Position numbers and translations under genes: made by a program
Shown: piece by piece, positions 8,442-18,883 of the stretch
Layout: every line of letters begins with the position of its first letter
Numbering within the stretch: position 1 is the stretch's first letter
The notes under the pieces: model-generated
Told to the model about the DNA's origin: nothing
The model's input: only the letters and a program-made list of their open reading frames with translations
Database searches by the model: none
Assembly: GCA_019634385.1 (NCBI GenBank)
Contig: JAHQVK010000093.1
Coordinates: forward strand, 1-64,000
Reading direction: 5' to 3'
DNA from: Myxococcales bacterium
GTDB taxonomy: Bacteria; Myxococcota; Kuafuiibacteriia; Kuafuiibacteriales; Kuafuiibacteriaceae
DNA length: 64,000 bases

Positions 8442-11102
8442 TCAATCCTGTTCTTGGAGAGCAGCATGTGCCGCCGCCAAGCGAGCTACAGGTACTCTGA
8501 AGGGCGAACAAGACACATAATCAAGTCCAGCTCGATGGGAGAACGCAACCGAAAAAGGGTCACCTCCGTGCTCACCGCACATCCCTAGCTTGATATCTAG
8601 CCTTCCGGAACGTCCATGCTTAATAGCCAACCGGATAAGACGCCCTACGCCAGCCTCGTCGATCATTTGAAATGGCTCACGGCTCAGCAGGCCATCTTCC
8701 ACGTACGTAGGCAAGAAGCTGGCCGCGGCATCGCTCGAAATACCGAGGGTTAGCTGGGTCAGTTCGTGCACGCCAAAAGAGAAGAAATCAGCGTGGCGAG
8801 CAAGCGTATCCGCTACTAATGCCGCTCGGGGCACTTCGATAGCTGCGCCCACAAGATACCCCACCGCTACCTGAGAACGCTGAAAAACCTTGGTTGCCAC
8901 CCGATCGATGATCGCCCTGGCCCATGCCAACTCTGCAGTGGTCATCACGAGCGGCACCATAATTTCTGGGTGGACCTGAAGACCACTGCGCTTGACGATC
9001 ACCGCCGCCTCAAAAATGGCTTGAACTTGCGTCTCGTATATTTCGGGATATTTTACTCCCAGTCTACAGCCACTTAACCCCAGCATAGGATGATGCTCCC
9101 AAAGCCTATCCACTTTTCCCTGGACAATTTCTAATTTTTGCCCAAGCGCTTCCGCTACCTGAAGGACTTCTTCATGGCTATTCGGTAAAAACTCTTTAAG
9201 AGGGGGATCTAAAAGCCGAATGGTCACTGGCAGGCCAGCCATAGAGGCAAATAGCTCTCGGAAGTCTTCCCGTTGCATCTCCGCGAGCAGACCGAGAGCC
9301 CCTCTTCTCCCAATGTCGGTATCAGCGAGAATCATTTGCCGCATCAGAGCAATACGCTCCGGACCAAAGAACATATGTTCGGTTCGGCATAGACCAATAC
9401 CTTCCGCGCCAAACTTGAGGGCAGTAGTTGCATCAGCCGGTGTCTCAGCATTCGCACGAACCCGGAGTCGACGGTACTCATCCGCCCACTGCATCAGTTC
9501 ATCTAACTTACGGGTGACCGGAGCCTGAACCGTAGCTACTTCACCGAGTATGATATCCCCCGTACTGCCGTCGATGGTGATCGTATCTCCCAAATGAAGT
9601 ATCTGATCACCGATCCTCACCGTATCCGCCTTGCGATCCACCACCATATCCGCACATCCAACCACGCAGGGGCGCCCTATGCCGCGAGCCACCAACGCCG
9701 CATGAGAAGTCATTCCACCCCGAGAAGTAAGAACGCCCTCGGTAACATACATGCTGGCTACGTCCTCCGGGGACGTCTCCGACCGGACAAGTATGACCTT
9801 ATTTCCTTGTTTTCCTAAGGATTCGGCCTCCGCTGGATCCAGTACGATCACTCCGGTAGCTACACCTGGTGACGCTGGTAAACCACGAGCAAGAACTGAA
9901 TAATGAGCTTGCAGGTCAAGCATGGGATACAGCAACTGGTCGATATGTTCGGGTGTAACCCGTACAACAGCCAGTCTTTTATCTATTAGACCCTCATGAA
10001 CCATATCCACGGCTATGCATACCGCCGCTTCCGCGGTCCGCTTTCCGGTACGGGTTTGGAGCAAGAAGAGTTCACCTCGCTGAACGGTAAACTCTATATC
10101 CTGCATATCTTGGTAATGCCGCTCCAGCGTTTGGCAAATCGTATGTAGTTGGGCGTACACAGCCGGTATGCGCCCCTTGAGAGTATCCTCTCCGGGACCA
10201 TTGATCGGCATTGGGGTCCGAATGCCAGACACGACGTCTTGCCCTTGGACATTAATGAGGTACTCACCGAAGAAACTTGATTCACCGGTATTAGGATCTC
10301 GACTGAATGCCACTCCGGTACCAGAAGTATCCCCCAGATTACCAAAAACCATGACCTGCACTATCGCCGCGGTCCCCACACTAGCAGTGATATTATTCAA
10401 TCGGCGATACGCAACCGCACGAGGGCTATTCCAACTTCGGAACACGGCAGACACCGCTTGTAGCAATTGTTCCCGCGGATCCTGCGGAAAAGGTCGACCA
10501 GTCTCAGTGATAATAATTTCTTTATAAATCTGCACCAACTCAGCTAGGTGTTCGTCATTGAGATCACTATCTCGCTCGACATTTACTTCGCGTTTCCTGG
10601 CCGCGAGCGCATCATCAAAAAGCGACCAACTATCTCCTCCATTATTACCCCTTATCAGCGACTCACCGTACATCGCGATCAATCGAAGATAAGTATCATA
10701 GGCAAACCGGCGGTCGCCAAACTGTTCAGCTAGACCCTCAACAGAAATATCGTTCAGGCCAATATTGAGGATGGTATCCATCACCCCCGGCATCGATATG
10801 GGAGGACCGGAGCGAACCGAAAGTAAAAGAGGACGTTCGGTACTGCCAAACTCCAGGCTTAGAAATTTCTCAAGCCGAGATAGATACAACTCTATTTCGT
10901 GACTGAGCTTGTCCGGCAAGCGTTCTCCTCCTGCCTCGAACTCACGACATACCGAGGTTGCAATCGTAAACCCAGGAGGCACTGGAAGACCTAATTTGGT
11001 CATTTCCGCAAGATTGGCCCCCTTACCACCGAGCAATGCGCTTTCCTGGGCGTTGCCCTCTACTTGACCACTTCCAAAGAAATACACCCTCTTGCTCGTC
11101 AC
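8442..11102 (-). CDS. ppdK: pyruvate, phosphate dikinase
   Basis: LLGGKGANLAEMTKLGLPVPPGFTI; catalytic GGMTSHAALVARGIGRPCVVGC; C-terminal GMCGEHGGDP. GTG start at 11102 (VTSKRVYFFGSG) preferred over the longer 11156 ORF start. Confidence 0.95.
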   Translation of the reverse strand: MTSKRVYFFGSGQVEGNAQESALLGGKGANLAEMTKLGLPVPPGFTIATSVCREFEAGGERLPDKLSHEIELYLSRLEKFLSLEFGSTERPLLLSVRSGPPISMPGVMDTILNIGLNDISVEGLAEQFGDRRFAYDTYLRLIAMYGESLIRGNNGGDSWSLFDDALAARKREVNVERDSDLNDEHLAELVQIYKEIIITETGRPFPQDPREQLLQAVSAVFRSWNSPRAVAYRRLNNITASVGTAAIVQVMVFGNLGDTSGTGVAFSRDPNTGESSFFGEYLINVQGQDVVSGIRTPMPINGPGEDTLKGRIPAVYAQLHTICQTLERHYQDMQDIEFTVQRGELFLLQTRTGKRTAEAAVCIAVDMVHEGLIDKRLAVVRVTPEHIDQLLYPMLDLQAHYSVLARGLPASPGVATGVIVLDPAEAESLGKQGNKVILVRSETSPEDVASMYVTEGVLTSRGGMTSHAALVARGIGRPCVVGCADMVVDRKADTVRIGDQILHLGDTITIDGSTGDIILGEVATVQAPVTRKLDELMQWADEYRRLRVRANAETPADATTALKFGAEGIGLCRTEHMFFGPERIALMRQMILADTDIGRRGALGLLAEMQREDFRELFASMAGLPVTIRLLDPPLKEFLPNSHEEVLQVAEALGQKLEIVQGKVDRLWEHHPMLGLSGCRLGVKYPEIYETQVQAIFEAAVIVKRSGLQVHPEIMVPLVMTTAELAWARAIIDRVATKVFQRSQVAVGYLVGAAIEVPRAALVADTLARHADFFSFGVHELTQLTLGISSDAAASFLPTYVEDGLLSREPFQMIDEAGVGRLIRLAIKHGRSGRLDIKLGMCGEHGGDPFSVAFSHRAGLDYVSCSPFRVPVARLAAAHAALQEQD

Positions 11103-11260
11103 CCTTGGCGCGGTACCATGGGTCCATAAGAGCGTCAATGCGATGGCTAGGGGCATATATGGACTCAGAAGTAGTCAACTCCACCATCACACGGCCTACT
11201 GTAGGTCACAAGAGTACGGTAGCGCTTGAGTTGGTGCGCTAGAACCTTCACCATGATCGA

Positions 11261-11659
11261 ATGGTCGGTATCCTAAAGCGTTCCCTCCCCAAACGAATAT
11301 GGCGTCGACTCGGGCGACACCCGGTACTCGTGGTAGCTACCGCCTCCACCAGCATTAAGATCGGTAGAGACGGTCTGCGATGGCAGCGAGGCGAAATTGA
11401 CGGAGCCGAGTTCCGCTTCCGAACAGGTGAACATATGGGCTCAATGTCTGGTGGGCTAGCGGGTGCCGCTGCGGGTGCGGCGTGGGGCTCGTTCCTCCCT
11501 GGTTTGGGCACAGCTATTGGCGCCTTTGCTGGCGGCATCGTTGGTGAGGAGCTAGGTAAACGAGTGGGCCGTCTCGCAACCGAGCACGCAGAAATCTCCG
11601 TACGAGAATACCTAGACTCCGAAGACTCGCACCACTCAGATGAAGATAATCACCCATAA
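11261..11659 (+). CDS. small glycine-zipper protein, hypothetical
   Basis: GGLAGAAAGAAWGSFLPGLGTAIGAFAGGIVGEELGKRVG; exact start uncertain. Confidence 0.6.
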   Translation: MVGILKRSLPKRIWRRLGRHPVLVVATASTSIKIGRDGLRWQRGEIDGAEFRFRTGEHMGSMSGGLAGAAAGAAWGSFLPGLGTAIGAFAGGIVGEELGKRVGRLATEHAEISVREYLDSEDSHHSDEDNHP

Positions 11660-11670
11660 TTGTTTATTCA

Positions 11671-12774
11671 TCAAACATTGTGCCGGAAATGCACAACATC
11701 ACCATCTTGCATGACATAGGTCTTGCCCTCGATCCTCAAAAGGCCCGCATCTTTTATTTTGGCCTCTGAACCATGTTTGACCAAATTATTGTAGTGATAC
11801 ACCTCAGCCTTAATGAAGCCGCGCTCAATGTCCGAATGAATCACCCGAGCACAACGAGGCGCAGGCCAGCCGGACTGAAATGTCCAAGCGCGCACCTCTT
11901 TTTCTCCGGCAGTAAAGAAGGTTTGAAGGTCTAGTAGGGCATACCCAGCTCGAATCACACGATTTAATCCTGGCTCTGATAATCCCATATCCCGGAGAAA
12001 TTCGCTCCGCTCCTCACCATCCAAAGCCACAAGCTCCTCTTCGATCTTACCGCAAATGGGTACCACCACCGAACCTTCCGAGGCTGCTCGCTCTTTAACC
12101 CGCTGAAGATGCGACTGCGTATCTAGCTGTTCAAGATCCTCTTCCGAAACATTGGCCACATACATCACCTTTTTCATGGTGATGAGGTGCAGGTCGTGAA
12201 CTTTCCGTAGCCCCTCTTCATCCAAGACCAAGGCCCGAGCAGGCTGGCCTGACTCCAGGAGTCGCTTGAGGGGCTCAAGTACCTCAAATAAGGCTTTTGA
12301 CTCCTTGTCTCCCGTCTTGGCTCTCTTCTCAACCGCGGTAAAGCGCTTCTCCACTGTCTCTAGGTCTGCCAGGATAAGCTCGGTTTCGATAATTTCGATA
12401 TCGCGAATAGGATCCACGGATCCGTCCACATGCATCACGTTATCGTCTTCAAAACAGCGCACAACATGAGCTATGGCATGAGTACTGCGGATATGGCCGA
12501 GGAACTGGTTGCCGAGTCCTTCCCCCTTGCTCGCCCCCTTAACCAACCCCGCAATGTCTACGAAGGTCATGCTGGTCGGCACCACGCGCTCAGGCACAAT
12601 GCGTTCGGCAATCTGCATCAACCGGGGATCAGGAACATTTACAACCCCGCTATTGGGCTCAATGGTACAGAAAGGAAAGTTAGCCGCCTCCGCTTGTGCT
12701 GATGAAGTAAGCGCGTTGAATATAGTCGATTTCCCAACATTGGGAAGTCCAACAATACCGCATTGAAAACCCAT
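11671..12774 (-). CDS. ychF: redox-regulated ATPase/GTPase YchF (Obg family)
   Basis: MGFQCGIVGLPNVGKSTIFNALT, FVDIAGLVKGASKGEGLGNQFL, C-terminal TGS-like domain. Confidence 0.95.
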   Translation of the reverse strand: MGFQCGIVGLPNVGKSTIFNALTSSAQAEAANFPFCTIEPNSGVVNVPDPRLMQIAERIVPERVVPTSMTFVDIAGLVKGASKGEGLGNQFLGHIRSTHAIAHVVRCFEDDNVMHVDGSVDPIRDIEIIETELILADLETVEKRFTAVEKRAKTGDKESKALFEVLEPLKRLLESGQPARALVLDEEGLRKVHDLHLITMKKVMYVANVSEEDLEQLDTQSHLQRVKERAASEGSVVVPICGKIEEELVALDGEERSEFLRDMGLSEPGLNRVIRAGYALLDLQTFFTAGEKEVRAWTFQSGWPAPRCARVIHSDIERGFIKAEVYHYNNLVKHGSEAKIKDAGLLRIEGKTYVMQDGDVVHFRHNV

Positions 12775-12875
12775 AGAGTGGGCTGATTAGGACCTCACGC
12801 CGACGAGCGCAAGCAGTAACACCACAACTGAACATGAGAGTAGAAATACGTACAAATGTTCAGTATGATTCGATC

Positions 12876-13505
12876 GTGAGCAGTGCAGCCCTTCATGATC
12901 TCCTCGCTTCGCGCTACCCAATTTACCGAGGCATTTCCCGACCCAGCTACGGCAAGGCTCGTACATCAGGTGTACCCGAGATCGACCAACTGCTGGCCCA
13001 CCACGGACAACCCGGTGTACCTCAAGGTGCACTCACCATTTTACGAGGACAACCTGGTTCTGGTCGTACATCAACTGCGGCCCGCATCCTAGCTCACGCC
13101 ACCCAACGCGCTCAACCGGTGGCATGGATCGACGTAGAAGGGTTCATATACCCACCCGCGCTCCACCAGCATCATCTTCAACTAGAACGTCTTCTCATCA
13201 TTCAACCTTCACTGTCCCAGTCAGTATATGCGGCTGAACAGGTCCTGCGCTCCGGACTCTTTTCTTGGGTCGCTTTAACTGGGTTCACCGACATTCTTCA
13301 CACTAAACGGGCTCGACGAGTGCTTCACGCGGTACAAACAGGAGAAACAAGTGGTCTCGTCATCCTCGATTCCCACCATACGATGAGCATCCGCGCTGCA
13401 CTTGAACTAGAGCTCCAGCGCAAGCAAGAGCACATCCAAGTGAGACTAGCTGGGCTCAGCGGGTCCGAAGTACCTGACCAATTTGCAATTTCTGTCCGGG
13501 CTTAA
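12876..13505 (+). CDS. RecA-like/ImuA-like P-loop protein
   Basis: SGVPEIDQLLAHHGQPGVPQGALTILRGQPGSGRTSTAARIL resembles RecA/ImuA N-terminal region; GTG at 12876 proposed in place of ATG at 12834, which lies inside an inverted repeat. Confidence 0.6.
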   Translation: MSSAALHDLLASRYPIYRGISRPSYGKARTSGVPEIDQLLAHHGQPGVPQGALTILRGQPGSGRTSTAARILAHATQRAQPVAWIDVEGFIYPPALHQHHLQLERLLIIQPSLSQSVYAAEQVLRSGLFSWVALTGFTDILHTKRARRVLHAVQTGETSGLVILDSHHTMSIRAALELELQRKQEHIQVRLAGLSGSEVPDQFAISVRA

Positions 13506-15102
13506 GCCCATTTAGTCTACAGAGTCTTCCAATGCTCACGTCATATCGTCGGGCGATTACCCATAGTGACTCACCCTTTTTCACGCGGTGCATACGCAGC
13601 GGGGAGGACGGTACCAGCTTGGACTCGTGTCCAAGATACATCGCCAACGTCCGGCCCGATCTTATGGTTGAAGAGCGACCGAGTTGATTCCACTTTTGAA
13701 TCTGTTGGATAGAAACCCCAAACTCCTTAGCTATCTTCCTCAATGAATCACCTCGCCGAGTTACATAGCGAACCACACGAACTGAGCTAGCCTGGTACTT
13801 AGCGCTCCTCTCTCTGGAGCCAGGGGTTTCCACGGCAAACTTTTTCGCCAGCTGCAATCGAACCGGCACCGCCATTTCTGGATAATACCCCAGCGAGTTT
13901 ACATCCGAAGCTTCGTGAAACTGGAGGATAGTCTGTAGATCGGTTTCAAACTTATGAGCAATCGCCTCTGGCGATTCTCCCATCGAGGTTCGATAATATC
14001 TAAAAGTATAGCGATTCTCGGGAGCTATCTCTTGTAGTCCTTCCCGGCAACTCTCTCCCAACCCTGGAGGAACACGTACCGACCAGGACTCATCAGGTGG
14101 AGTAACCGATACTCGTAGAGATGGGTTTAATTCTTCTAAAGCTATCTTAGGCAACCCTCCGCAGGCTTCACCAATGGTTACCAAAGATGTAGACACATCC
14201 ACCACTACAGTATCATAGGCCATAGGCGGTTCGTATTTAATATCAACAAAGCCATATTTCTCCGGCTCTTTCGAGACCTTTGCCGCCGCCAAAATTTTGG
14301 GCACGTAGTGCTTGGTTTCTCTGCGAATCCACCTAGTCTTGTATAAATCCCAAAACCTTCTGGTACGACTACGCTTTAGCGCAGATGCAATCCTGCCTGC
14401 GCCGGCATTGTAACCAGCCATAGCCAAGTGCCAATCACCAAAACGACTATATAACCAACGAAGATGACGAGCCGCTGCTACTGCTGCTTTTTCAAAATCC
14501 CGCCGTTCATCAACCCAAAAACCTACACGCAGACCATAACGTCGACCCGTTTCGGGCATGAACTGCCACGGCCCTGCCGCTGCTGCTGAAGAAAATGCTC
14601 GAGGTGAAAATCCACTCTCCACCATGGCGAGAAAAACCAGATCTCGAGGTAATTTATACTCATCAAGTACCGAATAAAAAATAGGTACATAACGAGTCGA
14701 ACGAGCCAACCACAGCTCGTACCATTTTCTCCCTCTTCCCTGTAAGAACCGAATCCACATCTCTACCGACGAATGAGCTGCTTGGGGCAGATCATAACGA
14801 ATCGGCTTGGAGGAAAGGATGGGCTCTACATCGTACGGCTCTTGTGTCCACCATAGATACTGCTCAAAACCGTTCTCCATAGCAGCCGTGCTCGTCTCCA
14901 ACAACATAGGAGAAAAGGCACTACCCTCATCTGGAGAAAACCCTCGTCCACTCTCTTCAATGTATAGTAGGGCAAACCGCTCGCTATCACTGATAGTAGT
15001 GACATCTACCTGCTCTTGCAGTCGACTGGGTACGCACCCAACCGCGATCATCAACCACCACCATCTTATCAGCAATTTGCCCCACTGTTTTCTGCATATC
15101 AT
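13456..15102 (-). CDS. mltD: MltD-like membrane-bound lytic transglycosylase with LysM domains
   Basis: SLT motifs (AMVESGFSPRAFSSAAAAGPWQFMPETGRRYGL, AMAGYNAGAGRI) and C-terminal LysM repeats. Confidence 0.85.
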   Translation of the reverse strand: MICRKQWGKLLIRWWWLMIAVGCVPSRLQEQVDVTTISDSERFALLYIEESGRGFSPDEGSAFSPMLLETSTAAMENGFEQYLWWTQEPYDVEPILSSKPIRYDLPQAAHSSVEMWIRFLQGRGRKWYELWLARSTRYVPIFYSVLDEYKLPRDLVFLAMVESGFSPRAFSSAAAAGPWQFMPETGRRYGLRVGFWVDERRDFEKAAVAAARHLRWLYSRFGDWHLAMAGYNAGAGRIASALKRSRTRRFWDLYKTRWIRRETKHYVPKILAAAKVSKEPEKYGFVDIKYEPPMAYDTVVVDVSTSLVTIGEACGGLPKIALEELNPSLRVSVTPPDESWSVRVPPGLGESCREGLQEIAPENRYTFRYYRTSMGESPEAIAHKFETDLQTILQFHEASDVNSLGYYPEMAVPVRLQLAKKFAVETPGSRERSAKYQASSVRVVRYVTRRGDSLRKIAKEFGVSIQQIQKWNQLGRSSTIRSGRTLAMYLGHESKLVPSSPLRMHRVKKGESLWVIARRYDVSIGRLCRLNGLKPGQKLQIGQVLRTR

Positions 15103-16760
15103 TCCGAGCCGCCGCGCATATGACCCTCACCAGTTATTTTCTTAATATAACTTTCATAAATAAACATATCCGAATGCTCGGGAACATGACAAGACTCAGC
15201 ACATACCCCCACCGTATCCGCCCGACTAATACTTCCTGGCACTGGAGCCGCGGCGTGCTTACTCCCCGGCCCATGGCAATTTTCGCAACCGACATTCTGA
15301 TAGGGTTTTGACTGATCTAAGATGCAGTAACCCCCTGGTTTTCTAAAACCAACCGAGTGACAGCCTACACAGGTAAAATCGTAGTGCCGAGCTTCTCTTT
15401 CTAACGTCGCCCACGCCCGAGCATGAGAAGTATTTTGCCAAAAGGCATACTCTTCTTGATGGCATAGTGCGCACTTGTCCGTGCCAACGAAAATTGGAGC
15501 ATCTTCGGAGTCCAACCGGCATGCTTCCGGATCACCCCGGCTGAGGTTCATTGTTCGTAACTCTTGGTAGTACGCGGAAAGAAGACGCTTCATTGAGTCA
15601 TCCTCATTCACGGAAGTTTCGATAGGAATCAGCGATAGCTCTAGTCGCGCAGCATCACCTGCAGGTCCGGCTGACGGTAGCGATAGGCTCGCCAACCTCT
15701 GCTCCAGTTGGCGCTTAACTTGAAGACGAGCCTCACGAGCCGCTTGCGCGGACGTATCAACGCCAAATAGATCTATCTCCTTCTGGAGCGCAGCTATTCG
15801 GCGCTCCAACCGCGCTTTATCCGCCTCCATCTTCGCTCCGCCATCATCTAGAACAAACGGACGTTCTGACCGATTCTTGGGTACAACTACTCGCACACGC
15901 CCGATATACTGTCCGCGCTGCCCTGCTTCTACTATCACAACCGGTCCAATCTGAACTGGGGGTTGAGGCACCCCCTCAATCGGTGTACCGGGAGAGCGAA
16001 TAAGTATATCCATCTCCGGAATGGCTTTTGCTAGCATTTGAGCATCAGCTACCGGGAGATGAGCCAAAACAACCACCACCTCCGCCCCATCTTTACGTAA
16101 AGTCTGAACCTCAGCTCGAACCGCTGGCGCGATCTCCAAAGCAACAATATCGTCAGAAGTCGCTGCCGCAGCTTCTGGAATTGCCACTCCAGTTACACCG
16201 AACCGAATCCCGCCGACCATATCAAGGCGAGAGCGAGCCACACTCAACCCTCCCTCCTTGCGCGGGCGAATATTTGCGGAAACGAACGGAACCGAACCCT
16301 CTTTCTGAAGCCCCATAAGAAAACTAGTGCCCTGTTTCAAATCGGGTGGGCCAAGATTTATTGCTACCACGCCAAGTTTACGAAACGCCCTCGCCAAATA
16401 CTGTGCTTTAGCTAGGTGCTGAGGTCGGGTCATATCATCCAAAGATTCCGTAGGAAGGAGCAGTTGGCCCGCATCCATGAGCATACTGGGTTCTTTCTCT
16501 TCGGAAAGAATAGACGCTAGGCGGGCCACCCCCCCCAACGGTCTCGATGTACACCCACACGGCTCAATGTATCCATCCATGCCCGTGGTAAAAAATAGAA
16601 CCGCTCGCCTTTGCGGCCAAAGGTCTCCCCTTTCGGGCGGATATCCTCGACTGTTATTTAGCTGTTCCGCCCGACAACCAAAAATCCCGAGAAATAGGCA
16701 AGCGACTAAGCCAACTTTCCAACGTGTTGGTACAGAATGTAGCTGGTCCGGCATAAGCAT
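15099..16760 (-). CDS. 5'-nucleotidase/metallophosphoesterase-like lipoprotein fused to multiheme cytochrome c domain
   Basis: lipobox (LGIFGC); UshA/CpdB-like N-terminal region; heme motifs CALCH, CVGCH, CENCH and a CAESCH (CX3CH). Confidence 0.7.
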   Translation of the reverse strand: MLMPDQLHSVPTRWKVGLVACLFLGIFGCRAEQLNNSRGYPPERGDLWPQRRAVLFFTTGMDGYIEPCGCTSRPLGGVARLASILSEEKEPSMLMDAGQLLLPTESLDDMTRPQHLAKAQYLARAFRKLGVVAINLGPPDLKQGTSFLMGLQKEGSVPFVSANIRPRKEGGLSVARSRLDMVGGIRFGVTGVAIPEAAAATSDDIVALEIAPAVRAEVQTLRKDGAEVVVVLAHLPVADAQMLAKAIPEMDILIRSPGTPIEGVPQPPVQIGPVVIVEAGQRGQYIGRVRVVVPKNRSERPFVLDDGGAKMEADKARLERRIAALQKEIDLFGVDTSAQAAREARLQVKRQLEQRLASLSLPSAGPAGDAARLELSLIPIETSVNEDDSMKRLLSAYYQELRTMNLSRGDPEACRLDSEDAPIFVGTDKCALCHQEEYAFWQNTSHARAWATLEREARHYDFTCVGCHSVGFRKPGGYCILDQSKPYQNVGCENCHGPGSKHAAAPVPGSISRADTVGVCAESCHVPEHSDMFIYESYIKKITGEGHMRGGSE

Positions 16761-17173
16761 TTATGAGCAGACTAGGGTGTATGTTTAAAAGTCGGCCGTA
16801 GTCTTTGACGCGTTCCTGATTCGCCTCAAGGTCCCGTCCCCTACGACGGTTGTCCACTTCGTAGGGGCTCTCAGAGTCAGCTAGCTACAGCTAGCCCTTC
16901 CTCCGAGTCCAAATACTTGATCGAACCTGGCCCTTCCCGATAAGTCCACGCCGACTTCAAAAATACACTCTAGCGGCCCACCTGAGCATGCATCAGACTC
17001 AGGTGTTCTAGACCGATTGGCTCAACCCCTGAAGTAGCGTGCACCGCCGACCTCCAAAGATCCAGCACAGGCGGCCTACCCCACCACCAAGTTCTCTCCA
17101 TCAGGGGATCAAGGCACGTGTTCTCTGGCTTACCAAAGGAGCTGGGACAACACCGCCCAACTTCGAGGCATTT

Positions 17174-18160
17174 TCATCCCAGTGCTGAACGAGGAGCCCC
17201 GGCAATACCTTCACCAACACCGTGCTCCACACGATTTCGGCCCCCTCTCTTCGCTCGATAAAGGGCCGCATCCGCAGACTCGATGACATCTTTTACGTTG
17301 CCCCGAAACCCAGCATGAGCCGTCGCTAGTCCCACACTCACCGACGCATGAATGGTCCCCCCATCCCGAGTTTCTACCGGCAATTCAGCGATCGATCGGC
17401 GAATTCGCTCCGCGATACTCGTAGCCTCCTCCCCTGGGGTATCCGGCAGCAAAACCAAAAATTCTTCGCCGCCATAACGCCCGATCGTATCGTATTCCCT
17501 AATCATAGAAGTCACCCGTCGCGCAGCTTCTCGGAGAACATCATCTCCAGCCTGATGACCATAATTGTCATTTATCTGCTTAAAATGGTCCAAATCGAGC
17601 ATAGCAATGCTGAGAGGTGTACCGCGACGTAAGAAATAGGTGAAAGCTTCTGCCAAACGCTCTTCCAATGCTCGACGATTCAAAACCTCAGTCAAACCAT
17701 CTCGGCTAGCCAGATCTTGCAGCTGTCGCTTGGCTTCGCGCATGCTGGCCTGCAGATCCAGAATTCGACGTCCAGTCCGGAGCCGGGCTAGCAACTCCCC
17801 AGAGTCGAAAGGTTTGGTCACGTAGTCGTCAGCGCCCGCTTCAAGCCCCAAGGCGATATTGGATTTCTCAGTCTTCCCGGTTATGAGAATGACATAGGTA
17901 TAGACTTCTCCCTCATATCTCCGAATTCGCTCACATAACTCAGGGCCACTTAGCCCAGGCATAAGCCAATCGGTGAGCACTATTGGGTAGTGAAGTTCCT
18001 GAAAACGTATCCAACCGCTGTCTCCATCGTCCGCTACGTCGACTTGGTAGCCGTTTTTGCGAAGGAGGAAGGCCAAGCGGGCTCGCGTTACGGCATCGTC
18101 CTCCACAACGAGGATCTTTTGCGCTTCGTCCACGAGGTCCTCGCTCTCTAAATCCGGCAC
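17174..18160 (-). CDS. response regulator with GGDEF diguanylate cyclase domain
   Basis: receiver domain (ILVVEDDAVTRARL...VLTDWLMPGLSG...YVTKPFDSGELLAR) and GGEEF signature RYGGEEFLVLLPDT. Confidence 0.9.
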   Translation of the reverse strand: MPDLESEDLVDEAQKILVVEDDAVTRARLAFLLRKNGYQVDVADDGDSGWIRFQELHYPIVLTDWLMPGLSGPELCERIRRYEGEVYTYVILITGKTEKSNIALGLEAGADDYVTKPFDSGELLARLRTGRRILDLQASMREAKRQLQDLASRDGLTEVLNRRALEERLAEAFTYFLRRGTPLSIAMLDLDHFKQINDNYGHQAGDDVLREAARRVTSMIREYDTIGRYGGEEFLVLLPDTPGEEATSIAERIRRSIAELPVETRDGGTIHASVSVGLATAHAGFRGNVKDVIESADAALYRAKRGGRNRVEHGVGEGIAGAPRSALG

Positions 18161-18280
18161 TGATACGGATCAGCACTGGACACAAACATCATTCGACCAT
18201 CACCCACGGAACTTGAGAGCTCATCAACTTCACTGAGCTCATAAGGAAGTCTCGCGGAACATCGCGTTCAATGACATGGT

Positions 18281-18850
18281 GTGACTATGGCGTCCACTTT
18301 AGCGCCCGGCTTTCTCGTTGCCACCCCCGGTCTGCGGGACCCTAGCTTCAAAGAAGCGGTGGTCCTCTTGGTTGATCACCGCCCCGAGGGAGCTCTGGGC
18401 TTTGTGGTCAACAAACCCGCTGATGTATCGTTCCGGAGTGTACTCAGAGAACTCAATTTAGCCGAGGATACCCAACCCAGCCCGGACGTCCCAGTGCTCG
18501 TCGGCGGACCGGTTGCTCCCCATACCGGCTGGATCGTCTACGACCCCAACCAACGAGCTGTACCCGAAGAAGCTCGCATCGAAGTCGATCACCGTGTTCA
18601 GGTATCTGCATCTCGTGCAGTCCTAGAGGCACTCGCTCGCTCACATGATGGCAGTCGACACCTTCTCGTATTGGGGTATGCGGGATGGGGTGCTGGTCAG
18701 CTAGACTCCGAGCTACGAGCCGGTTCGTGGATTCCTGTTGAACTGGACGCCACAGTAGTTTTTGAAACGCCATACGACAAGCGATGGGCAGCGGCATTCA
18801 ATGTGCTAGGTATAGATCCTCATCGCATAGTAGGACCGGGGCTCGCCTAG
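18281..18850 (+). CDS. yqgE: YqgE/AlgH family protein
   Basis: FLVATPGLRDPSFKEAVVLLVDHRPEGALGFVVNKP; GYAGWGAGQLDSEL. Confidence 0.95.
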   Translation: MTMASTLAPGFLVATPGLRDPSFKEAVVLLVDHRPEGALGFVVNKPADVSFRSVLRELNLAEDTQPSPDVPVLVGGPVAPHTGWIVYDPNQRAVPEEARIEVDHRVQVSASRAVLEALARSHDGSRHLLVLGYAGWGAGQLDSELRAGSWIPVELDATVVFETPYDKRWAAAFNVLGIDPHRIVGPGLA

Positions 18851-18883
18851 ACGAAGCCCCTGTACCCGATCTTCCGATCAAAC

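Noticed and set aside
13456-13505. 50-bp tail-to-tail overlap of the RecA-like gene and mltD
   Set aside because: Convergent overlaps of this size are common in compact genomes; not remarkable by itself.
16916-16945. CCCGATAA sigma28-like -10 on the plus strand
   Set aside because: Poor -35 (TTGA) and no plus-strand gene for more than 1.3 kb downstream.
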